Assembly: GCA_030248195.1 (NCBI GenBank)
Contig: JASAND010022041.1
Location: 78,787 to 142,786, forward strand
Direction: 5' to 3'
DNA: 64,000 nt
From: Trissonchulus latispiculum
Lineage: Eukaryota > Nematoda > Enoplea > Enoplida > Ironidae
Shown: positions 1 through 10,866 of the stretch, one piece after another
Layout: the number at the start of each line of letters is the position of its first letter
How positions within the stretch are numbered: the first letter of the stretch is position 1
Made by a program: the position numbers and the translations under genes
The notes under the pieces: generated by a model
What the model was told of the DNA's origin: nothing
Database searches by the model: none
What the model saw: only the letters and a program-made list of their open reading frames with translations

Positions 1-221
1 ATCCAGCTCCTGCCAAGCTTTTTTGGCATTTTGTGATATGGTTTGCTGTGACCCTTTGTTCCTTGAGCCAAAGGAAAAGGCAAGAGTTTCTTCATTTTCC
101 TGATTTTCAGGAGCTTCTGCAGGCTTGAAAGGCTGTGGTGACCGAATGGGTCTGAAGGCAGAATTTTGGCTTATCTAAAGTAAACTCAAAGTTTAAAGCC
201 AAGAAAGAGTAACAATGAAAT

Positions 222-325
<104 letters not shown>

Positions 326-1039
326 CCGATTTCAGAGTAGTTCGACCATGGTCGTGATGACCCAAAAATTGATTTCGCTCTAGCTTTTTGGGGTGAAGGC
401 CTATGGTCCAAGAAACACTTTGGCACAATCGCGACATTTTTTGGCCGTCCCGTTAGTGCAGGGTAGCGCTCCAAAGTTAACTGCTGGAGCAGCCAAAACG
501 GTATCATCACGACTTTCATTCAAATGCCTGTACGAGCAGTCATTTGTCGGCGATACAAGGAAGCCCATCTAATATGAGCATATGGAGGTAGCCTAAGCAT
601 ACATAACGCGATTTGCCTCTACATTGCTTATTGGTCCTGAAATGACAACTTAATCCTGATCATATCCTACCTCAGTGATACTCGACAATTAGCATTTAAG
701 GTGTGTAAAATCTGCCGTAGTGGAGAAACGCACACCAGCCACGAGGCGGGAAAAACACCTACCGTTTTTTCGTCGTTTGTGGATCTATATAAGGGCTATT
801 TGTCTGCAAAACTTTGGACAATTTCAGAAAGATCTGCATTTTCTGTGAATTTTTGTTTATTTTTCGGTCGACATTGAACGACCTTAACAAAGCACAGTTA
901 TGCCTCTCTAAGTGCCACGAAACATGAAAAACTTATGCCGTTTTCTCGCCAGTTGTGGGTCTATATAAGGGCTATTTATGTGCCAAACTTTGGACAATTT
1001 GAGAAAGACCTCCATTTTCTGTGAATTTTTAATTATATA

Positions 1040-1758
1040 CAGTGGCGTAGCCAGAAAAAAATTTCGGGGGGGGGCACATCCAAAATTTTTTAACATTTAC
1101 CCAGGTTTTTCAAAACTGTTCTTCGCTTGTTTCAGACTTTTTTCGGATAACACAAACTAAGGTTATGACAACTGAGCTTTCTAAATTTTCGGAGGTATAT
1201 ACAATGCATATATATACATGGACATAAATACTGCAGCTACACGGGGAGTGGGGGGTCTCGGCGGAGCCCCCCAGAAGCTGGAGAATTTTTGAAAAATGTA
1301 ATAAAAGTCATAATGAAAACATTTAAAAAGATTATATAGACATTCAAATCGCATATATAAATAAGGATAGTGCTATTTCAAATTCCTGTAAAATTCGCTT
1401 ACTGAAACTATGTCTTTCTGTTTTCTCATTTTTAGACAGCAATTTCTACAAACATGTTAGATTATAAGTGCAGAAGGTTAGATCTTTAGATAACTTAGAT
1501 TAAAAAATCTTTAGGTTAAAAGACAGACCTTTTTAGAATATGGCATAATTGAAACCTATTTTTAGAGCACATTTTGCTAAAATTTTGGAAAATCTAACCG
1601 TGTAATTTGATGTGCAAATTAGATTTTTCTGAGTCGATTAATAAAATTCGCGCCTACGGCGCGAAAATTTTCCCCGCCACGGAAAATTTCCCGGGGGGCA
1701 AATGAGTTTCGGGGGGGGGAATTCCCTCCCCTGGCCCCCCCCCCTGCCTACGCCCCTG
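1040..1758. mobile_element. hAT-like non-autonomous element nested in the 3.7-kb element
   Basis: It begins CAGTGGCGTAGCCAG and ends with the imperfect inverse CTGCCTACGCCCCTG. It is flanked by a perfect 8-bp direct repeat, ATTATATA, at 1032-1039 and 1759-1766. An 8-bp duplication with a CAG...CTG terminus is typical of hAT transposons. There is no coding sequence inside. Long G or C runs lie just inside both ends. Confidence 0.8.
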
Positions 1759-1819
1759 ATTATATATATATATTCGTTTCAGAGTAAATTTTCTTAAAGG
1801 AACAGAATACAGATACATA

Positions 1820-2188
1820 CTGGGCTTATTCAACTGGGGGGGGGCGGCCGCCCCCCCCCAATAAACACCCTTCCCCCCCCAAAAATCGTCCCCCCCCAAA
1901 AATCGCCCCCCCCCCCAAAAAAGTGGGTGCCCCTTTTGGTACCAACTTTTGCCCTGAAAAAATCGCTCAGAAGGCCAAATCTTCCGGCTTCGCCGGAGAT
2001 TTTTAGTCGATTTTTGCCTATTTAAGCACTAAATCCGCTTATTTTTGGCGATTGCTATAAAAATAGCGCAATTTTTAGCATGTTTTTAGAAAAATTTTGA
2101 AAAATTTTCGCCCCCCCAAAAATGACTCGCCCCCCGAGGGCCCCCCCAAAGAGCCCCCCCAAGAAAAAAATCCCTAGAATAAGCCCAG
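1820..2188. mobile_element. 369-bp MITE with C/G-run interior
   Basis: Terminal inverted repeat CTGGGCTTATTC / GAATAAGCCCAG, flanked by a 6-bp direct repeat TACATA at 1814-1819 and 2189-2194. The interior has repeated runs of seven or more C or G separated by AAAAA, in inverted arrangement. No coding capacity. Superfamily unknown. Confidence 0.75.
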
Positions 2189-2407
2189 TACATAAGTATA
2201 TAAGGATCAAGAACTGAAACTATATCGTACTCATGTTTCCGGAATGCATTGACTGTTTCTTTTTGTTTTTACAGTTTCCTTTACCTGGGAATACATCCAA
2301 TTAGATTATTGAACGTATATTTATATATATTAAACTACATGATTTGTACGAAAAAGCAGAAATGGTTGCTCTAAAGCTGTCTACAGTAAATGTAATTTTC
2401 GTTGTAA

Positions 2408-3141
2408 TTAATACTTCAATTCATCATGTCTTGGTCGTGGTCTTCTCGTAGGGCGCGCTGTAGATTGAGGAACGGTCTTGCATACTTTAGCGGGAGGTTG
2501 GCTACTAATTTGCTCAGAATGAATAAATGTTCCAGTGTGATCTTTCCTGGCAAGCCCTATCAGTTGTGTAGACATATCTGATTGATTAGGATCCGTCACG
2601 AAATCATCCTCATCAAATTCTTCATCAGCATCTGCGATACGGTCATCCAAAGAAGCAGTAGCTTTTTTCTTCGCCGATTAGAATCTGCAGTATAGAAACT
2701 ACTTATTTGCTGCCATTTCAAGTAGTCAGTTGAGCTAAATAGTCTGTTTTCATGACAGTCCTTGGCGTCTCTCATGCCTGTAGCAATATTTTTTGCATCG
2801 AAAAGGGAGCCTGTTCTTTCTGCCCTATCATATTGTTCGAGCAGATATTTCCGCTGTTTTTCTGACAGTCGCGTTGGAACCTTCGGTAGTCGTAGCTCTC
2901 AACCCATGTCCAGTTGGTCGACTCCCGAGTATTCATTTGTGGTAGCAACTTCGCTAAGTGCTTTGGCCAATCTAGCGTATCCGGATGATGCTTCCATCAT
3001 TTGTGTCCCACGTTTGTAAGATCTAATTGCTGCGTCACGTAAACTCAAGCGTTCTGGTACATATTTATGATTTCCTCGGGCAAGGTGGTTGACAAGATCA
3101 CCATATCTCTGCTAACTGCGTACGCAACCATTTTCTGGACA
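2408..3141 (-). pseudogene. Decayed transposon-type gene with C2H2-like zinc motif
   Basis: Read on the minus strand from 3141, a recognisable but broken protein can be followed. It has a CPENGC-type pair of cysteines, then a leucine-rich stretch ending in histidines, then a segment around LSEKQRKYLLEQYDRAE, then a charged acidic and Arg-rich tail. In-frame stops fall near 3120 and 2900, and a frameshift near 2660 precedes the 80-residue open tail (2408-2650). It resembles uncharacterised proteins carried by invertebrate DNA transposons, but I cannot name the family. It was probably the coding part of the surrounding 3.7-kb element. Confidence 0.5.
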
Positions 3142-4027
3142 AGAGTACAAGACAAGGCAAATTGTCCAAAGTTTGGCACATAAATAGCCCTTATATAGAC
3201 CCACAAACGGCGAGAAAACGGCGTACGTTTTTCATGCTTGGTGGCACTTAGAGAGGCATAGCTGTGTTTTGTTAAGGTCGTTCAATGTCGACCGAAAAAT
3301 AAAGAAAATTCACAGAAAATGGAGGTCTTTCTCAAATTGTCCAAAGTTTGGCAGACAAATAGCCCTTATATAGATCCACAAACGACGAAAAAACGGTAGG
3401 TGTTTTTCCCGCCTCGTGGCTGTTAGAGAGGTATTACTGTAATTTGTCGAAATCTCGCAACTCCAACCGAAAAATAAACAAAAATTCACAGAAAACGGAG
3501 GTCCTCATGGAATCAGTCGAAATTCAACGGATTTATACGTCTAATATATTTGTTCAAATTGTGAAAAAATGGTGTGCGTTTCTCCACTGCAGCAGATTTT
3601 ACACACCTTAAATGCTAATTGTCGAGTATCACTGAGGTAGGATATGATCAGGAATAAGTTGTCATTTCAGGACCAATAAGCAATGTAGAGGCAAATCGCG
3701 TTATGTATGCTTAGGCTACTTCCATATGCTCATATTAGATGGGCTTCCTTGTACCGCCGACAAATGACTCTGCTCGTACAGGCATTTGAATGAAAGTCGT
3801 GATGATACCGTTTTGGCTGCTCCAGCAGCTAACTTTGGAGCGCTACACTGCACTAACGGGACGGCCAAAAAATGTCGCGATTGTGCCAAAGAGTTTCTTG
3901 AACCATAGGCTTTCACCCCAAAAAGTTTGAGCGAAATCGATTTTTGGGTCATCATGGGCCCTCTTAGAGCATCGTCGAACTACTCAGAAATCGACTCATA
4001 TATATATATAGAAGTTATTATACTTTT

Positions 4028-4820
4028 ACAAGTAGGAAAAATGCTCCCTGCAGTCGCATAAAAAATACAATATGAGCCAGAAGGACAGCATTCAATTCGA
4101 GAAAAGACAAGATTTAAAATGTGTAATATGAGCCAGCATTTACTTGTGTAAAGGACAAGATTTAAAAGTTTAATATGAGCAGCTCCCTTTCTCGGGCTCA
4201 TATTGACATCTCGGGAACGATGTTGTGTATGCAATTTGATCGTGAAGTGTAGAAATAGGCATTGCTCAGAGCTGGTCCCTGGAAGCCTGCGCGGAGTAAC
4301 TTAACATGCTACTCAGAGTATCGTTAATATCACACTATTTACGTACATACCAGAAAATAAATTGTAATTACAATCATATACAATGTGTAGATAAATACGT
4401 ATATAATAAACCATAATCTGTGCTGTTTTTACAAGACGCACTTCATTTTCAGCAAATCCTTTTTGTCATCGCTGCCAGCATACACCATTAGCTAGCTGTC
4501 GTATACCATTAGCTTCTCTGTCACAGGTCTAGTATATTCACTAAAGTATATATCTGACTGAACGCTCTATCAGAATCGTATGGGCAGAAACACGAAGGAA
4601 AAGAAAGAGAGGAACCACTTCCTGTGGGCTGTCCGCGCGGCGTCAATATGAGCCCGAGAAAGGGAGCTGCTCATGTTAAACTTTTAAATCTTGTCCTTTA
4701 CATAAGTAAATGCTGGCTCATATTACACATTTTAAATCTTGTCTTTTTCGAATTGAATGCTGTCCTTCTGGCTCATATTGTATTTTTTATGCGACTGCAA
4801 GGAGAATTTTTCCTACTTGT
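4028..4820. mobile_element. Palindromic non-autonomous element (0.8 kb)
   Basis: Arms 4028-4207 and 4642-4820 are inverted copies about 180 bp long with about 434 bp between them. Each arm contains repeated TAATATGAGC / GCTCATATTA motifs. Open frames on both strands of this stretch only reflect the arms. The spacer contains no gene. Confidence 0.75.
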
Positions 4821-4954
4821 CCTATTTCCTTTTTGGTAGTGTCCTACGGTTCATTAACAATTCGTATAGTAGTTTACATTGCAGCATACCCTATGTCCAC
4901 CACTGAATTCATCGAAACCGACGGATGTGATCCTCGGGCTGCATGGCACCCGCG

Positions 4955-5216
4955 GTTCCTCGCCCAGGGTCAAAGTTGGGAAGAGTCCCCAAAAACGGCT
5001 ATTTTCGGCTATTTGGAAGTGTCCATATATAGTAAATCGGGGTCGCTGAAAACGATGAGCATATCGCCGAAACCGACGGTTGTGACCCTCGGGCTGCACG
5101 GCGATATGCTCATCGTTTTCAACGATTCCGATTTTTACTATATATACGGACACCTCCAAATGGCCGAAAATAGCCGTTTTTGGGGACTTTTCCAACTTTG
5201 ACCCTGGGCGAGGAAC
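4955..5216. repeat. Large hairpin palindrome
   Basis: Arms 4955-5068 and 5100-5216 are inverted copies of about 115 bp separated by only 31 bp, so the single strand can fold into a long hairpin. The motif CGGTTTCGGCGATATGC and its inverse surround the centre. Probably a foldback-type MITE. Open frames across it on either strand are mirror images and not genes. Confidence 0.8.
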
Positions 5217-6321
5217 GCATATAAACGCATGCTGAACAACGGTAAGCGGTACCCCCCCCCCCGAGATTTCGGCCTTAATGTGCCGAGCATCTCGCAGGCC
5301 ATTTCCATTAGGAAGGGCCAAGCTTCCCACTCTTCCTATTATATACTCTTGGTTACGCCTAATTAAGCATTTTGAAAACACGCAAAGTGCCTTTTTGGCT
5401 CATATTATGGGGGGCTCTCCGAGCTCCCCCATGATACTTACATTGCTTTTATGCTTACATTGTATTACTTACATACATTACATTACTTATTTATACATTA
5501 CATTGCATGCATGCTTCATGGCGTAATGACAGCATTCCTATCTGGTGATGGGGAAATGAGCTAATTGCTATTGCCAGAGCCAAACCTTTATACAACTGCA
5601 GATGAGATCAGTATCTTGCCTGACAAAATATTCCTGTTAGTTTACTGTCTTATAAACGAAAGTATATATTTGAGCATATCAAATTAATTGGTCAAATTTT
5701 CCTTGTCGGAGTCACTAGGTGATTACAACTTAACTTGTCATTAGTAGCATACATGCTGTCGCATCGCAACACAAATCAAACTAAAGCAAACCAAACCAAA
5801 CCAAACCATCAAACCAAACGTTTGTTGGAGGAGAAATTACAACATCGGCAAAGTGGAAACATACCCGTAAAGGAGAGGCACGATTTGGAGCGATTCCAGG
5901 GCTGTCCGGAGGTTTGTGAGGATCGGCTGGGGCAAGGGATGAAATGGAATTGCTGTGATCTGTGGAAGGATCACGAACCATTTGACTGGTCAGGTTTAAA
6001 GCTGGTGGAACCGAATGATGTAGTCCACTGGAAGCACGGTGGACTGGAAACTCCTTATTGGCAGGACTTTGCTGAAGGGCACTTTGAACTGGTTTGCTCA
6101 AAATGGCCAAGTCAGAAGGGTGAGGGGATTTCTGAAAAGCTGATGCTGACTGTAGCTGGTAATCCGGTCCCCATTTATTGGTAAATGTTGGCTGGGACCC
6201 TAAAATCACAATAGGTTCTGAATAAATGCAAGCTAATTTGCGGTTTTCAACTGTGTTTTCTTCTCTTTCTTGGACGGACTAGTCCTTACTGCTTATTGGA
6301 CGAATTGTGGTTCGACTCAGG
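5217..6321. other. Stretch without a supportable gene
   Basis: It contains a G/C hairpin at 5409-5430, ACATT-rich simple sequence at 5430-5515 and a short (CCAAA)n tract at 5785-5812. Overlapping open frames of 142-149 codons on both strands at 5735-6209 have no recognisable domain and no clear coding bias, so I do not call them. Confidence 0.5.
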
Positions 6322-6957
6322 GGCCCATGTCAAGATAAAAGATACCTTTTGATGCGTTCTGATCTACCACTTGTTTTTCTTGACGCTTATTTTTGTTTCA
6401 TGGAGTTTCTTGGCGTTTCTTGGAGTTCTGGGGGTTCTTAATTTTTGTATAGATTTGATCTGTAACTGTAACTATGTTTAGTTTCATTCTTTGATGGGGG
6501 TTCTGAAATTTTTCAGGAGATCTGATACTCTACTGTCTAGTTTTAAGTGTTTGCTAGAGGTTCCAAGGGTTCTGGAGTCCGCGTATACCGGAAAGTGGGT
6601 GAGTTATCTGGACATAAATTTAGATCGAACTCTTCTTCTTGTCGTCAGCTTTCGTTTGATACCCAAATTGTGAATATTGGATGCAGCATACACACAAAAT
6701 TCAGTCTAAATTTATGAGAAAAGCCAGGAGGAACCCTCCCCCCCCAGTACACCACGGTTATATGCTACAAATTTGGTGACTGCAATACATACATATTATA
6801 AACATATCATGTCTGCTGAAGTGCCTGCCGAAGGAAAGGATCCGCAACTTAGTCAGGTACAAATCAAAGTCCTGGATACAAACACATGAAAAACATTTGA
6901 GAACCTCCTTTTTCTGTTGGCGGTTCTGTGGTTCTAACTTTTATCTTGATATGGGCC
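6322..6957. mobile_element. hAT-like MITE, 636 bp
   Basis: Terminal inverted repeats GGCCCATGTCAAGATAAAAG and CTTTTATCTTGATATGGGCC (one mismatch), flanked by a perfect 8-bp direct repeat GACTCAGG at 6314-6321 and 6958-6965. The duplication length fits hAT. No coding sequence of note. Confidence 0.85.
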
Positions 6958-6965
6958 GACTCAGG

Positions 6966-8206
6966 GTAGAGTCACTTTGTTTTAAAATAGTTTTTAGACG
7001 ATGTTAGATAGGTGTAGTCATACATGAATTTCGGTAAAGTGCAACTTACTAACCAAACATTGCATGAAAAGGGAAGTGAGTTCTTGAATAAGGAAAATAT
7101 TGAAAGAATCAAGATAAAACAATAGCAGAAACAGAAACCGTAAAATACAAATTATAATCTGAGTTAAGAATTTTAGTATAAAAAAGAATAGTCTAAACGC
7201 AGTGTAGAATAGGTGAGTATTCTGAAAAACTGGGATTGACACTTGCATCACAATAAATGATCAATTAAAAGTGTGAATTCATTTAAGTACTCACAAATTA
7301 ACTGAAGTAATGAATCTTTCGGCCCCAATCCCCAACTTTTAAACCCAACGTGTCAAGATAGCAAACTACATGAAGCGGAAAAACAGCTATGTACTAAGAA
7401 AGCAAAAATCCTAAAGTTATTGCAGAAACAAAATTTCTCATGTGAGATAATCAACGTTTTTTAAAAGTAACAACACAATATTGTATGTTTAGCAGATCAA
7501 AACCTGTGAACAGGAAAATAATCAGAATTCACTGAGCCGAACCGTATGGCAGGCAGTTTTGTGAGACAGAATACATACAATGAATGCTTGCGAAAGGCTT
7601 TGCAGTTGTAACCGTTACACATAGTCTCAGAGTGTGGCTTCTGTAGAAATTTTACTCAAACAATTTCAGTTCTTTTTCTGTCAGTTTGAGGACATTTAAG
7701 TTAGACATAATACCTAAAGAAAGTGAAAACTAGAGTTACAGCAGTTTTAGCACGGAGAATGTCTTGCAGCCAGAAAACACTGGCTTAGAAGGATTAATCG
7801 CAACGTTTCGGTGCCACCCGAAATTCACGTCACTAAACCAGATTCTAGCTTTGAGGGAAAAATGCTAAAGATGTTTCGTGAAAAAGTTGGGGTAAAAAGT
7901 TGTGAGAGGTTAGGGTGGCGACATGAAGTAGAAAAATTTGTGGGGTAGGGGGGGGGTGCAGTGGTAAATAAAGAAAGAAGAGGAGAGTACAATACTAATA
8001 TTAGGAAGGATTTTCCTAAAAATAAAAAATAATAGTTTGAAAATGTAATAAAAGTAGTTTAATTTTGGGTAAATTTAAAGTAGTGAGAGAGAGAAGGGGA
8101 GAACAGGGCCGCCACCGCCACCCTCCTGGTTGCCCTTTCCTATTATAATTTCCCCAACTCTTTTCCAAAATTTTTCCCTATGCTAGAACACAGCCGTATT
8201 TAAGTC
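6966..8206. other. Stretch without a recognised feature
   Basis: AT-rich unique-looking sequence with one short G run near 7950. I see no supported gene or repeat. Confidence 0.4.
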
Positions 8207-8317
8207 AGGCAGACCTTATTGAAGAAGTAACTAGGTAGCTCCTGATTGGCTGTTTTTGAAGCAACCATCTGCTCATTGGACAGAGCTACCCAGTTACTTC
8301 TTCAATAAGGCCTGCCT
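8207..8317. repeat. Short inverted-repeat hairpin
   Basis: Arms 8207-8241 and 8283-8317 (35 bp each, about four mismatches) with a 41-bp loop. The outer ends read AGGCAGACC and GGCCTGCCT. Probably a small foldback MITE. Confidence 0.75.
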
Positions 8318-8405
8318 ACTTCAATAAATAAAAATTTGGACCTTCAACGAATACTAAGCGGAAATTTGGACCTGCACTGCACTCAACTCGGGACAACAAC
8401 AGCAG

Positions 8406-8581
8406 AATCTATGCAGAATCACTTATCCCAACTGCCCTTCTAAGGGCAACCATTTTAAATAGAACTTGTTTCCTTACAGAAACCTAGTACAGAAACCGGC
8501 AGAACGTACAATCTATGCAGAATCACTTATCCCAACTGCCCTTCTAAGGGCAACCATTTTAAATAGAACTTGTTTCCTTAC
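8406..8581. repeat. Direct duplication, 72-bp unit
   Basis: Two nearly identical 72-bp copies (8406-8477 and 8510-8581) start AATCTATGCAG and end TTTCCTTAC, 104 bp apart. They lie just beyond the 3' end of virus-like element copy 1. It is unclear whether they belong to the element. Confidence 0.8.
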
Positions 8582-8755
8582 TGAACTAAGTCTAAGAACA
8601 GGACCCGGGCTGAAGCAGTATCCCAACTATCATTCTAAGGACAAGCATGTCAAACGGAATTTTTTACTATCTATCCAACCACTGTTTCAGTTTAATCTCA
8701 AGGCTTAAAATTAGTAAACGTTTTGCTGCTGATATTTTTTCAACTATTTTCCATT

Positions 8756-9007
8756 TTATTTAGTATATGCATATATACACATTGCACACCAATAAATTAC
8801 AAGGTCTTCATTTACACTATATACATCAACAAGCAGTGTACAATATGAAATAAAGGCAATTATGCGTCCATAGTTCACTTTGTCACTAAAGGTGTTTTGA
8901 GCAACCAGTCTAATATGCTCAAGGAAACAGTCAGATCTATTGGGGACGGGTAGATCCAAATGGTGGTTGGAAAAATTATTCTTCACAAATTTATAGGTTG
9001 AATCCAT
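8756..9007 (-). CDS. Copy 1: small Bcl-2 BH1-motif protein candidate
   Basis: An 83-residue protein. Residues 36-54 read like a Bcl-2 homology 1 motif: the core NYGRIIAF (45-52) matches the family's N-W-G-R-hydrophobic-A-F pattern, preceded by F-S-D and followed by hydrophobic helix-like sequence. A BH1 helix forms part of the groove by which Bcl-2 proteins bind partners and control apoptosis. The protein is much shorter than a full Bcl-2 fold (about 140 residues or more) and lacks a clear BH2, so it may be minimal, spliced or a chance match. The same gene in copy 2 keeps the motif intact and differs mostly by conservative changes. It overlaps the 3' end of the zinc-protein gene by 25 nt. A viral-type apoptosis inhibitor is my inference. 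Confidence 0.5.
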   Translation of the reverse strand: MDSTYKFVKNNFSNHHLDLPVPNRSDCFLEHIRLVAQNTFSDKVNYGRIIAFISYCTLLVDVYSVNEDLVIYWCAMCIYAYTK

Positions 9008-9243
9008 TGTTCTAGACCTGTGTATCTTTTATGATTGGGCCTAGCACATTCAAATATCAAATGGGCTCCAAGTCTTGTAGTGAAACGGCCACAAATGTGA
9101 CAAAGTTGTAGTCGCTTTGCTTGCCTACTTGTTAGACGTTTTGGAGGTGACGGCTTCTTGCGTATCCAAACTCCAAGGGCAACCAAATCAAGAATGCACT
9201 GGCAATTTTTAGATTTCAGACAAGTCTTACAGCGTTTTGCCAT
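8983..9243 (-). CDS. Copy 1: small cysteine-rich zinc-binding protein
   Basis: 86 residues, starting at ATG 9243. Cysteines are arranged C-x2-C-x5-C-x-C near the N-terminus and C-x2-C...H...C in the second half, separated by a Lys/Arg-rich stretch; this suggests one or two zinc-binding knuckles and perhaps nucleic-acid binding. A TATAAAGG box lies 35 bp upstream of the ATG. The C-terminal ten residues differ from copy 2, which ends earlier and then starts the next gene with an ATGA overlap. Function unknown. Confidence 0.65.
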   Translation of the reverse strand: MAKRCKTCLKSKNCQCILDLVALGVWIRKKPSPPKRLTSRQAKRLQLCHICGRFTTRLGAHLIFECARPNHKRYTGLEQWIQPINL

Positions 9244-9270
9244 CTCAAATGAATGTCCAAATTTTTGCAG

Positions 9271-9278
9271 CCTTTATA
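9271..9278 (-). promoter_or_regulatory. TATA box of zinc-protein gene, copy 1
   Basis: TATAAAGG, with its first base 35 bp upstream of the ATG at 9243. The same spacing and a near-identical box (TATAAATG) are found in copy 2. Confidence 0.65.
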
Positions 9279-9303
9279 CAACTTGCATTACCAGAACGGA
9301 GTT

Positions 9304-9570
9304 TCACCTAAACGGAGGCTGAATTGTCCAAGATTCTATAACTTTTCCATTCTTCCAATGATGAATTTTGATAAGTGGTGTCCCATGACAATCAGGTATG
9401 TCATAGTCAGCATTCAAGGCGCTGACATATGCTTCATGAACTGATTTAAACATTTGGTTGCTAAGACCAACCGGTTGTCCATAAATGGTGACTAATTCCC
9501 AGGAATACGTTTTTGAAATACGATGACATTTTGTTACTTTAATAGACAGCGCATTACCAGAACGGAGGTA
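9304..9570 (-). pseudogene. Copy 1: open frame without ATG in the variable gene slot
   Basis: Directly after the capsid-gene stop, 88 codons stay open in the same frame. They have no ATG near the start, and nothing resembles the membrane protein found here in copy 2. The segment is bounded by two copies of GCATTACCAGAACGGAG (9285-9301 and 9551-9567). Copy 2 has only one copy of that sequence, just before its zinc-protein gene. This looks like the tail of a different cargo gene left after a recombination. No homologue is recognised. Confidence 0.35.
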
Positions 9571-10866
9571 TTATACCTTCTCCCAAGAGGGATTCCTGTT
9601 TTTGTCAAGTTTCATGAGAGCATTATACTCAGCAACATAGAAAACGACAATTGATGTGCCCAGAGCTTCCTTATAGTCAATTTTAATTCTAATTGTGCCA
9701 TATTCTTCCGGACTAATATAGTTACAATCAGCAGAATGATCAGGAGTCAAGTCAATGCATGTAATGAAGAATCCCACCCTATAGTCATCCCATTTAAACC
9801 CAAGATCAATATTGTTATAGTTTAAACCTCTAAGAAATTCCATAAATAAATTTGGATACTTATATTCTCCAAGAGTTTGGAGTGGAGTTGAATGTGGAAG
9901 GAGCATTTCATTTTTATAAACATAGATTCTCTGAGCTCCAAAATCCAAAAAGTAGAATGGATTATTCTGCAATGAACCATTATATGCGGCTTGTTTCACC
10001 ATGAAGATGTAAACTCTCCTTGGAAGAGAACCACTATAAGGTACCCAATCCAGATTTTGTTCTCCAATAGAGATTGTACGGCATTTAGTATCGTAGCGAA
10101 GAGCTGGGTATGTGCAGCCTGTAGAATTTAGAATTTTGTTATGTTGTAGCAGTGCCAGATCACTCAGCTTAATTCGAGATACATACATTTTGGCATCTGA
10201 TATTTTTAAAATGCACTCCACTTTTTTACCAATGAAAATGAAATTTGGCTCAGAACGCTTGAAGATGAAACTCACTTCAGTTTGTGGAGGTAGCAATTTT
10301 GGCATCAATATTGTATCTGTAAACACCCTGGTGTATAATGTGAAAACTTTGGAACCTTCGATTATATCGTATCGCTTTTGCAATCCCTCATTAACAACTA
10401 TTGGAGGGGCATCATCGTCTAAATTAATGTCAAAAAACAAAGGAGAGTCTTGTTCATACATTGCCCCACAAAGTAGCGCATCTTTTTCCGGTTTTGTATA
10501 GTTAACTAAACATAGCAGGTACGAAAGCCAGGGATAATACGGATTTTTCAATGTAATTGACTGGTCAGAAATGAGACAGTCTACACTAGACCACATGGAG
10601 TAGCCCAAGTTATTGATTGGTCCAGTTTTATCGACTTCAGTTAATTGTGTTCCGTCCTTTTTTAGCACTTGTGCCCTAATAAATAAAAAACAGGAGGTCA
10701 GATCAATAAAAGTATCTGTTTTATCAATTTTGAATTCAATATTGTTAAGATCTGAACGAGGAAGGGCTGTAGTGCACGGGACTTCAACCAATTGTGAGCT
10801 TACAACATCTTCATGAACAGGAATTGGGACATTCCATTCAAGCAGCTTATTCCCACATCTAGCCAT
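9571..10866 (-). CDS. Copy 1: major capsid protein candidate (double jelly-roll type)
   Basis: 431 residues, ATG at 10866, which shares its A with the stop of the basic-protein gene (TAATG). The sequence is rich in predicted beta strands, has no signal peptide or membrane segment, and has the length expected for a small double jelly-roll capsid protein. It resembles the widespread invertebrate proteins annotated as F54H12.2-like, which occur in Maverick-type elements; that comparison is from memory of the family, not a search. Its position after the basic-protein gene and with an ATPase, polymerase and integrase in the same unit supports a virion role. Intact here; copy 2 has an internal stop. 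A TATAAAAG box lies 41 bp upstream of the ATG. Confidence 0.6.
   Translation of the reverse strand: MARCGNKLLEWNVPIPVHEDVVSSQLVEVPCTTALPRSDLNNIEFKIDKTDTFIDLTSCFLFIRAQVLKKDGTQLTEVDKTGPINNLGYSMWSSVDCLISDQSITLKNPYYPWLSYLLCLVNYTKPEKDALLCGAMYEQDSPLFFDINLDDDAPPIVVNEGLQKRYDIIEGSKVFTLYTRVFTDTILMPKLLPPQTEVSFIFKRSEPNFIFIGKKVECILKISDAKMYVSRIKLSDLALLQHNKILNSTGCTYPALRYDTKCRTISIGEQNLDWVPYSGSLPRRVYIFMVKQAAYNGSLQNNPFYFLDFGAQRIYVYKNEMLLPHSTPLQTLGEYKYPNLFMEFLRGLNYNNIDLGFKWDDYRVGFFITCIDLTPDHSADCNYISPEEYGTIRIKIDYKEALGTSIVVFYVAEYNALMKLDKNRNPSWEKV

Noticed and set aside
4710..5381. Open frames of 163 and 175 codons on opposite strands
   Set aside because: Both run through the long hairpin at 4955-5216, so they contain inverse copies of the same sequence and are not genes.
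5735..6209. 149-codon plus-strand and 142-codon minus-strand frames
   Set aside because: They overlap on opposite strands; neither shows a domain, a supporting promoter or a second copy in the window.
9571..9573. Readthrough of the capsid stop into the following 88 open codons in copy 1
   Set aside because: The following frame is the same as the capsid frame, but copy 2 has completely different sequence after the same stop, so a fused product is not conserved.
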